DNA from: an uncultured Agathobaculum sp.
GTDB taxonomy: Bacteria; Bacillota; Clostridia; Oscillospirales; Butyricicoccaceae
Direction: 5' to 3'
Length of the DNA stretch: 64,000 nt
NCBI GenBank assembly: GCA_934504345.1
Contig: CAKSVR010000008.1
Span: 1-64,000 of the forward strand
Below, piece by piece: positions 58,932 to 64,000 of this stretch (position 1 is the stretch's first letter; every line of letters begins with the position of its first letter). The notes beneath the pieces are model-generated. The model saw nothing but the letters and a program-made list of their open reading frames with translations. It was not told the DNA's origin and did no database searches. The translations under genes were made by a program, and so were the position numbers.

Positions 58932-60206
58932 ATGGTCATCCATGTTGTTCGGCCGGGCGACTCACTCTACCGCATCGCCCAGATGCACAGCGTTCCCCTG
59001 CCGTTCCTCATCCAGCAGAACGAGCTCCGCGAGCCGTATCGGCTAACGCCCGGGCAGACCATCGTTGTGCCGCAGCCGGAAAAAACGTACATCGTCCGCC
59101 GCGGCGACACGCTCGGCAATATCGCCGCGCAGAACGGCACGACCGTGATGCACCTGTGGCAGAACAATCCGCAGCTCGGCGGCACCGACCGCATCCAGCC
59201 CGGACAGATGCTGGTGCTGTCCTTCGGCGGCAGACTGGGCACGTTCGCGGTCAACGGCTACGCCTATCCCGGCATCGATCTGCGCGTTCTGCGCCGCACA
59301 CTGCCCTATCTGACGTACTTATCCGTGTTTTCCGCCGGTTTTGATGATGCCGGGCGCATCCTGCCGTTCTCGGCCGAGCTGCTCGTACGCATGGCGCGGC
59401 AGTATCAGGCAAAGCCGCTCCTCGTGCTGACAACGCTCGGAGAGGACGGCCGGTTCTCCGGTGAACGGGCGCACCGGCTGCTGAACAATCCGACCGCGCA
59501 GGCGGCGCTCATCGAAAATCTCGCGCAGGTGCTTGCCATGCAGGGCTTCGCGGGCGTGGACATTGATTTCGAGTACGTTCCGCCCGAGGATGCCGAGGCG
59601 TATGCCGCGTTTGTCCGCGCGGTGCGCGAACGCCTGTCGCCCGCCGGATACACGATTTTCGCCGCGCTCGCGCCCAAGACCTCCGCCGACCAGTCCGGCC
59701 TGCTGTACGAGGCGCACGATTACGCCGCGCTCGGCGCTGCGGCGGATAAGGCACTGCTGATGACCTATGAATGGGGCTATGCCCTGTCCGCGCCGATGGC
59801 TGTTGCGCCCATCAACAAGGTGGAGCAGGTCGTGCGGTTCGCCGTGTCGCAGATACCGCCCGAGAAGCTGTTCATGGGCATCCCGAACTACGGCTACGAC
59901 TGGACCCTCCCCTATGTGCAGGGACAGTCGCGCGCCCGCAGCCTGGGCAATGTGCAGGCGGTCGAGCAGGCGATCCAGGTCGGCGCACCCATCCGCTATG
60001 ACGACACTGCCCAGTCCCCGCACTATAACTACTGGCGCGACCGTGCCGAGCACGAGGTCTGGTTCGAGGATGCCCGTTCCATCCGCGCCAAGCTGGCGCT
60101 CGCCGGAGAATACCGGCTGACCGGTGTCAGCATTTGGAACATCATGCGGTATTTTCCGCAGCTGTGGCTCGTGCTGAACAATCTATACGACATCGAAAAG
60201 CTGTAA
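58932..60206 (+). CDS. LysM-GH18 spore germination/cortex enzyme (YaaH/SleL-like)
   Basis: A 424-residue protein. Two LysM repeats (VIHVVRPGDSLYRIAQ and TYIVRRGDTLGNIAAQ, about residues 1-95) precede a GH18 catalytic domain (about 105-415) with GFAGVDIDFEYVPPED, the DxDxE active-site line. Members cleave muramic-delta-lactam cortex fragments. No signal peptide, as in YaaH, consistent with forespore or mother-cell production. ATG 58932 is fixed by the first LysM. Confidence 0.93.
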   Translation: MVIHVVRPGDSLYRIAQMHSVPLPFLIQQNELREPYRLTPGQTIVVPQPEKTYIVRRGDTLGNIAAQNGTTVMHLWQNNPQLGGTDRIQPGQMLVLSFGGRLGTFAVNGYAYPGIDLRVLRRTLPYLTYLSVFSAGFDDAGRILPFSAELLVRMARQYQAKPLLVLTTLGEDGRFSGERAHRLLNNPTAQAALIENLAQVLAMQGFAGVDIDFEYVPPEDAEAYAAFVRAVRERLSPAGYTIFAALAPKTSADQSGLLYEAHDYAALGAAADKALLMTYEWGYALSAPMAVAPINKVEQVVRFAVSQIPPEKLFMGIPNYGYDWTLPYVQGQSRARSLGNVQAVEQAIQVGAPIRYDDTAQSPHYNYWRDRAEHEVWFEDARSIRAKLALAGEYRLTGVSIWNIMRYFPQLWLVLNNLYDIEKL

Positions 60207-60213
60207 TCTCGCC

Positions 60214-60250
60214 CAAACCGACCGATATTTTCCTGTTTCGGTCGGTTTTT
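60214..60250 (+). terminator. Terminator of the LysM-GH18 gene
   Basis: AAACCGACCGA...TCGGTCGGTTT 11-bp stem followed by TT and GCC. Confidence 0.88.
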
Positions 60251-60283
60251 GCCGTGTATTGGCACTTCGACCGGGCATTTCCA

Positions 60284-60313
60284 TTGCGAAACGGTTACAA
60301 AATCCGCTATCAT
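60284..60313 (+). promoter_or_regulatory. Putative promoter of the CAP-domain gene
   Basis: TTGCGA (60284-60289), 18-bp spacer, TATCAT (60308-60313). Moderate match. Confidence 0.4.
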
Positions 60314-60358
60314 ACGGTGCATGGGAGTTTCCCATAAAATCCAAGGAGGTACATACCC

Positions 60359-60889
60359 ATGAAGTTCAAGAAGATCATGCCGCTGGCACTGGCGCTTGCC
60401 ATCGCATCCACCGTATCGGCGGGCGCGGCCAGACTGCCGCAGAGCGGCTTTTCGTTCGCGCTCCGTCCCGGCTATACGCAGACGGTCAGCCGTCCCTCGC
60501 AGAGCGCACAGCCGAACAGCAGCTACGCCGCACAGGTGGTTTCGCTCGTGAACGCCGAGCGTGCCAAGCAGGGTCTTTCCGCGCTGACCGTCAGCACCAA
60601 GGTGCAGCAGGCGGCGCAGACCCGCGCCGGTGAGCTGAAGAGCAGCTTTTCGCACACCCGCCCGAGCGGCGCCTCGTGCTTCACCGCGCTGACCGAGGCC
60701 GGTGTTTCCTACACCCGTGCCGGCGAGAACATCGCCTACGGCCAGAGCTCTCCGGCGGCAGTCGTGCAGACGTGGATGAACTCGTCCGGCCACCGCGCGA
60801 ACATCCTCAGCCGCGACTTCACCACCATCGGTGTGGGCTACACGGTTGTAAACAGTACAGCGTACTGGTCGCAGTTCTTCACGGCATAA
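60359..60889 (+). CDS. Secreted CAP-domain protein (YkwD-like)
   Basis: A 176-residue secreted protein. The signal peptide is MKFKKIMPLALALAIASTVSAGA; a short linker leads to a CAP/SCP domain (about 58-176) with LVNAERAKQGLSALTVS, FSHTRPSGASC, GENIAYGQ and MNSSGHRANILSRDFTTIGVGY. The two cavity histidines and glutamate are kept. Function of bacterial CAP proteins is mostly unknown. ATG after AAGGAGG. Confidence 0.92.
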   Translation: MKFKKIMPLALALAIASTVSAGAARLPQSGFSFALRPGYTQTVSRPSQSAQPNSSYAAQVVSLVNAERAKQGLSALTVSTKVQQAAQTRAGELKSSFSHTRPSGASCFTALTEAGVSYTRAGENIAYGQSSPAAVVQTWMNSSGHRANILSRDFTTIGVGYTVVNSTAYWSQFFTA

Positions 60890-60892
60890 ACG

Positions 60893-60924
60893 CAAAAACA
60901 GACCGCATTTGCGGTCTGTTTTGC
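60893..60924. terminator. Bidirectional terminator between CAP and anti-sigma genes
   Basis: ACAGACCGC-ATTT-GCGGTCTGT 9-bp stem with A-run upstream and TTTTG downstream; usable by both convergent genes. Confidence 0.88.
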
Positions 60925-60941
60925 TCTATCCTGCCTGTTTA

Positions 60942-61961
60942 TCACGAGAGCAGATACACTTCCCCGTTGATGGTGACCGACTGCACATTATCCAGATCGA
61001 ACGCGCGCGCCAGCACCGCAATCTCGGTGTCGATGCGGTCGCTGTCCTCGGTCGAATTGAAACCGTAAGTGTACAAAGTCCGGTCAATATCCGCGTTTTC
61101 GTCCAGAATGACGTACTCCGAGCCGTCCTTGAGCTGCACGCTGAGCGTATCGACCTCATCCACCGTGCAGTGCATATCCGCGTTGCGGATGCGAATGCCA
61201 ATCTGCGACAGCGTTACATCGCCGTTTTCGCTCGTCAGGTACGGCATCTGCTGAAATTCCGGCATATCGACCGCCAGAACCGATTTTGCGGTTGCCATAC
61301 CGTCCGCGCGCACGGTCGTTCCGCCCGGGTCAAGTGCTTCCAAACGGAGCGGCTCACCTTTCTCATAATCGCTCGAAATCGCAAACGCGCCCTCGAAATA
61401 GTAGTCGTTGTCGGTCGAACGCGCAGTATCGAGGTAAAATTCACTGCCGCAGAAGCCGCTGTCGCCGTACATGACCTCGAAAGCAAGCTGTCCCTCCTCT
61501 GCATAGCACGAGGACAAGTTAGTCCATGTCATATCCGGCTTGTTCCGATAGCTGTCGAGCAGGTGCGCCAGCGTGAACGGCTGCACGCCGTCCTGCTGTT
61601 TGTTTTCAAGGTGCAGACTGATGACGCCCGTACCCGCACTCTCGTCAAACAGCACGGACTCCACCGACAGCCGGTAATGCTCGTTCTCGTCGGTCAGCTT
61701 GGCGTTGTCCGCCGTCTGTACATAGCCCTCCAAAACCGCATCGCCGCCGTGCGGGAACAGCAGCGGAAACCAGCTCTGCGCGTTGGCGGCAAAGGCCGTT
61801 CCGCCGATGCACAGCGCCGCTGCCAGTCCGGCGCACACGGCACGCCTGATGGAAAAGCGGCGCACCGGACGGTGCTCCCGCTCGGGCAGGCTGTCCAGCG
61901 CCGCGCGGACACTGCGGTCAAATTCGTCAGTCATTTTCGGAAAATCGTTATGGTTCATCAT
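60942..61961 (-). CDS. DUF4179-type membrane anti-sigma factor
   Basis: A 339-residue protein. A short cytoplasmic part (about 1-45) is followed by one membrane helix (RAVCAGLAAALCIGGTAFA, about 46-64) and a large extracytoplasmic domain with beta-rich segments. No zinc finger is present, unlike the anti-sigma at 1185. The start ATG 61961 overlaps the sigma stop by 4 bp (AAGGAG at 10 bp). Pairing with the ECF sigma gene is the main evidence for its role. Confidence 0.82.
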   Translation of the reverse strand: MMNHNDFPKMTDEFDRSVRAALDSLPEREHRPVRRFSIRRAVCAGLAAALCIGGTAFAANAQSWFPLLFPHGGDAVLEGYVQTADNAKLTDENEHYRLSVESVLFDESAGTGVISLHLENKQQDGVQPFTLAHLLDSYRNKPDMTWTNLSSCYAEEGQLAFEVMYGDSGFCGSEFYLDTARSTDNDYYFEGAFAISSDYEKGEPLRLEALDPGGTTVRADGMATAKSVLAVDMPEFQQMPYLTSENGDVTLSQIGIRIRNADMHCTVDEVDTLSVQLKDGSEYVILDENADIDRTLYTYGFNSTEDSDRIDTEIAVLARAFDLDNVQSVTINGEVYLLS

Positions 61962-62440
61962 GCAAAGCACGCTCCTTTCAAGTCCTTACGCAGCTGCTCC
62001 CGCGCATTGCGAAGCCGGGTCTTGACCGTGCCATCGGGCACGCCCAGCATCGCGGCGATCTCACGGATCTTGAAGCCCTCCAAGTAATACAGCACCACGG
62101 GCAGCCGCAGTTTTTCATCCAGCGCGGCGATGGCGGCGTACAGGTCGCTGTGATCGTCTGCCGCAGATGCGGGTATCGCTTCGGCGGCGGCCTCGTCATA
62201 CGGCGCGAGGCGCTGCTGCCGCCGTAAAATCGTTCTGCATTCGTTGATGAGAATGCGTACCAGCCACGTTTTGAAATACCGTGCACTATGCAGCGTATCC
62301 AGCCGCTCCCACGCCCGCAGAATGGCCTGCTGCGCCGCATCCGCGCAGTCATGCTCGCTGCGGAGCATGGTTTTCGCCACACGGTACAGGGTCGGCTCGG
62401 CGGCCAGCACCGCCGCCGTGAACTGCTCTCTATCCAGCAT
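61958..62440 (-). CDS. ECF-type RNA polymerase sigma factor
   Basis: A 160-residue sigma factor: region 2 SEHDCADAAQQAILRAWERLD and RYFKTWLVRILINECRTILRR, region 4 YYLEGFKIREIAAMLGVPDGTVKTRLRNAR. Shorter than the factor at 2144 and of a different subgroup. ATG 62440 (MLDREQFTA) follows AAAGGAGA. Coupled to the DUF4179 anti-sigma gene. Confidence 0.92.
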   Translation of the reverse strand: MLDREQFTAAVLAAEPTLYRVAKTMLRSEHDCADAAQQAILRAWERLDTLHSARYFKTWLVRILINECRTILRRQQRLAPYDEAAAEAIPASAADDHSDLYAAIAALDEKLRLPVVLYYLEGFKIREIAAMLGVPDGTVKTRLRNAREQLRKDLKGACFA

Positions 62441-62585
62441 AAACGGGTGTTCTCCTTTCCGAAAGCGTCCGGACTTGTTTGCTTTCATTGATTAGACGGT
62501 TCAGCATGAGGAATGGTTTTACTCCGCAAAAATTTTTTCGAATGTATCTATCATTATATAGATGTATGCTGCGGCGTGTATCTCG

Positions 62586-62604
62586 ATTTTCCATTCTCCA
62601 TTCT
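62586..62604. repeat. CCATTCTCCATT-type short repeat
   Basis: ATTTTCCATTCTCCATTCT, one more member of the short-repeat group, between the sigma gene and rrf2. Confidence 0.55.
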
Positions 62605-62612
62605 GCATCCGA

Positions 62613-62641
62613 TGGACAATTCTCTCCCGATATGGTATACT
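62613..62641 (+). promoter_or_regulatory. Possible distal promoter upstream of rrf2
   Basis: TGGACA (62613-62618), 17-bp spacer, TATACT (62636-62641). AT-rich sequence without a gene lies between it and the proximal promoter. Confidence 0.45.
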
Positions 62642-62736
62642 GTCCTTATCTGGTATAGTTAATCCTGCCGGAGAATAAGTTGCTTATCGATAACTAATAT
62701 CAAATAAAAAAGATTATTTATTTTTACAAAAACCTA

Positions 62737-62767
62737 TTGACATTTTGGCGCAACACAGTTATACTGT
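62737..62767 (+). promoter_or_regulatory. rrf2-rubrerythrin promoter with operator-like palindrome
   Basis: Consensus TTGACA (62737-62742), 17-bp spacer, TATACT (62760-62765). The palindrome ACAGT-TAT-ACTGT (62755-62767) lies across the -10, a likely repressor site. Confidence 0.75.
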
Positions 62768-62799
62768 AATTGTTCCAAGGAGAGAAAGGAAGGAACGAT

Positions 62800-63210
62800 T
62801 TGAGAATCACACATGAAGCGGATTATGCAATTCGTGTGACCTATTGTTTGGCACTTGCAGGCGAAAAACAGTGCGCGAAAGATATTTCCGAGGCGACCGG
62901 CGTAACACTCCGGTTCGCGCTCAAGATCCTCCGCAAGCTGACCCAGTCCGGCATCACCAAGTCCTACAAGGGCGTGGCCGGCGGCTACGAGCTGAATCAC
63001 TCCCCCTCGGAGATCAGCCTCGGCGCGATCATCGAATGTATCGACGGTCCGATCGCGATCAACCACTGCCTTGCAAATGAGTTCCAGTGCACACACATGG
63101 GCACCCAGAACGAATGTGATTTTCATCGCGTGTTCTCGGAGATCAACCGATCTTTGCGCGACCAGCTTTGTTCGATAACAATGGATCGTTTCCTGCCCCC
63201 TCAAAAATAA
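62800..63210 (+). CDS. Rrf2-family transcriptional regulator
   Basis: A 136-residue winged-helix regulator (MRITHEADYAIRVTYCLA, KDISEATGVTLRFALKILRKL). The cysteines C-x8-C-x7-C in INHCLANEFQCTHMGTQNECDF could hold an Fe-S cluster, as in IscR/NsrR. TTG start 62800 follows AAGGAAGG. It precedes reverse rubrerythrin by 30 bp, and the palindrome at its promoter suggests autoregulation by redox state. Confidence 0.9.
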   Translation: MRITHEADYAIRVTYCLALAGEKQCAKDISEATGVTLRFALKILRKLTQSGITKSYKGVAGGYELNHSPSEISLGAIIECIDGPIAINHCLANEFQCTHMGTQNECDFHRVFSEINRSLRDQLCSITMDRFLPPQK

Positions 63211-63240
63211 TTTTGATTAACGGTACAGGAGGAAAAAATC

Positions 63241-63786
63241 ATGAAAAAGTTTGTTTGTTCCGTATGTGGTTATGTATATGAAGGCGAAGCAGCTCCGGCA
63301 GAGTGCCCGATCTGCCACGCACCGGCTGAGAAGTTCAAGGAGCAGGCTGGCGAAAAGACCTGGGCTGCTGAGCACGTTGTAGGCGTTGCACAGGGCGCTC
63401 CGGAGGACATCATGGCTGACCTGCGTGCTAACTTCGAGGGCGAGTGCTCTGAGGTTGGTATGTATCTGGCAATGGCCCGCGTTGCACACCGCGAGGGCTA
63501 TCCGGAAATCGGCCTGTACTGGGAGAAGGCTGCATTCGAGGAAGCTGAGCACGCTGCAAAGTTCGCAGAGCTGCTGGGTGAGGTCGTAACCGACTCCACC
63601 GAGAAGAACCTGCAGATGCGCGTTGATGCTGAGAACGGCGCTACCGCCGGCAAGTTCGATCTGGCTAAGCGTGCCAAGGCGCTGAATCTCGATGCGATCC
63701 ACGACACCGTACATGAGATGGCTCGCGACGAGGCTCGTCACGGCAAGGCTTTCGAGGGCCTGCTGAAGCGTTACTTCAACAAGTAA
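63241..63786 (+). CDS. Reverse rubrerythrin
   Basis: A 181-residue peroxide-scavenging protein. The N-terminal rubredoxin domain (CSVCGYVYEGEAAPAECPICHAP, four Cys) is followed by a ferritin-like diiron domain (about 45-181) with ECSEVGMYLAMARVA, AAFEEAEHAAKFAELL and EMARDEARHGKAF. Domain order is the reverse of classical rubrerythrin. Codon use indicates high expression. ATG 63241 follows AGGAGG. Confidence 0.95.
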   Translation: MKKFVCSVCGYVYEGEAAPAECPICHAPAEKFKEQAGEKTWAAEHVVGVAQGAPEDIMADLRANFEGECSEVGMYLAMARVAHREGYPEIGLYWEKAAFEEAEHAAKFAELLGEVVTDSTEKNLQMRVDAENGATAGKFDLAKRAKALNLDAIHDTVHEMARDEARHGKAFEGLLKRYFNK

Positions 63787-63808
63787 GTTGAGCTGAAAAC
63801 AGTATACC

Positions 63809-63845
63809 AAAAGCGCACAGATTTTTGAAATCTGTGCGCTTTTTG
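63809..63845 (+). terminator. Terminator of the rrf2-rubrerythrin operon
   Basis: AAGCGCACAGATTT...AAATCTGTGCGCTT, a stem of about 14 bp followed by TTTG. Confidence 0.92.
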
Positions 63846-64000
63846 CTGTTCTATCAAGTTAAAACACCGGGAGTTATCATGCAAATATTAAAACGCCGTT
63901 TAATACACAATTCCCGCACTTTTAATGATATATATACTGTCAATACTTTTCGCAATACTTGTCACTTTTTCTCTGTATATGTTTTCAAGGCCGCCGCTTC
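63846..64000. other. AT-rich window end, no supported gene
   Basis: A plus-strand frame opens at ATG 63879 after GGGAG and runs off the window (begins MQILKRRLIHNSRTF). It is basic and without recognisable similarity, so I do not call it a gene. Confidence 0.3.

Noticed and set aside
63879..64000. Partial gene at the window end starting at ATG 63879
   Set aside because: Only about 40 codons visible, no similarity, AT-rich composition unlike neighbours; not enough evidence.

Overview
The window reads as chromosomal DNA of a moderately high-GC, endospore-forming, anaerobic Firmicute of the class Clostridia, most likely Oscillospirales (Ruminococcaceae or Butyricicoccaceae type). This is inferred from content: spoIIAA-spoIIAB-sigF, spoIIE, a YabM/YabN/YabO/YabP/YabQ/DivIC/YabR-type cluster, a YaaH-like LysM-GH18 germination enzyme, a reverse rubrerythrin, hemZ and a class I fumarase alpha subunit. 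GTG and TTG starts are frequent (marR, sigF, rqcP, prfC, dnaX, the PBP1A gene, uvrB, rrf2). No species is assigned. Long open frames antisense to GC-rich genes were treated as compositional shadows.

Layout. 1-1171: start of the S10 ribosomal-protein operon (rpsJ, rplC) with a long leader. 1185-7245: dusB-ECF sigma-anti-sigma operon, a DedA protein, and spoIIE with a small membrane protein. 7786-12006: heterodimeric ABC exporter autoregulated by a MarR protein. 12527-15397: folC, then the sigma-F operon. 15449-19731: an alkyltransferase-like protein, gdhA, prfC. 20323-23513: recR-ybaB-dnaX downstream of the large SRP RNA. 23560-26206: PBP1A. 26291-27034: a BofC-like protein and ireB. 27045-27617: two tandem loci that look like a type I toxin-antitoxin system. 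27634-30732: YgiQ-type radical SAM protein, a lipoprotein and an Lrp regulator. 31535-35225: rsmA, hpf, fumarase alpha and an amidohydrolase. 36225-41347: the Yab/DivIC sporulation and division cluster. 41451-49864: a uridine-kinase-like protein, hemZ-MBL-dtd, then relA-recJ. 50046-56168: uvrA, a REP-type transposase gene, uvrB, radC. 56305-62440: GNAT, DUF4364, lrgAB, LysM-GH18, CAP protein, and a second ECF sigma/anti-sigma pair. 62613-63845: an Rrf2 regulator with reverse rubrerythrin.

Intergenic space is unusually rich in repeats. One family (seven pieces here, called R elements) has full-length copies of about 690-810 bp with terminal inverted arms built from about 69-bp units. All three full copies lie between converging transcripts, if a predicted small RNA at 35283 is accepted. 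A second family consists of short REP-like palindromes ending in CGTAGGGCGGG; two of them lie inside, and in frame with, the transposase gene placed between uvrB and uvrA. A third consists of GGAGAATGG-type short repeats.

The best candidate for an undescribed system is the tandem toxin-antitoxin locus at 27045-27617. Each copy encodes a 22-residue hydrophobic peptide whose ribosome-binding site is closed in a hairpin preserved by a compensatory base change. Each also has a convergent small RNA with a strong promoter and a shared bidirectional terminator. Other RNA candidates are a small RNA at 35283-35373 and two genes whose ribosome-binding site lies inside a terminator-like hairpin (29671 and 58883).
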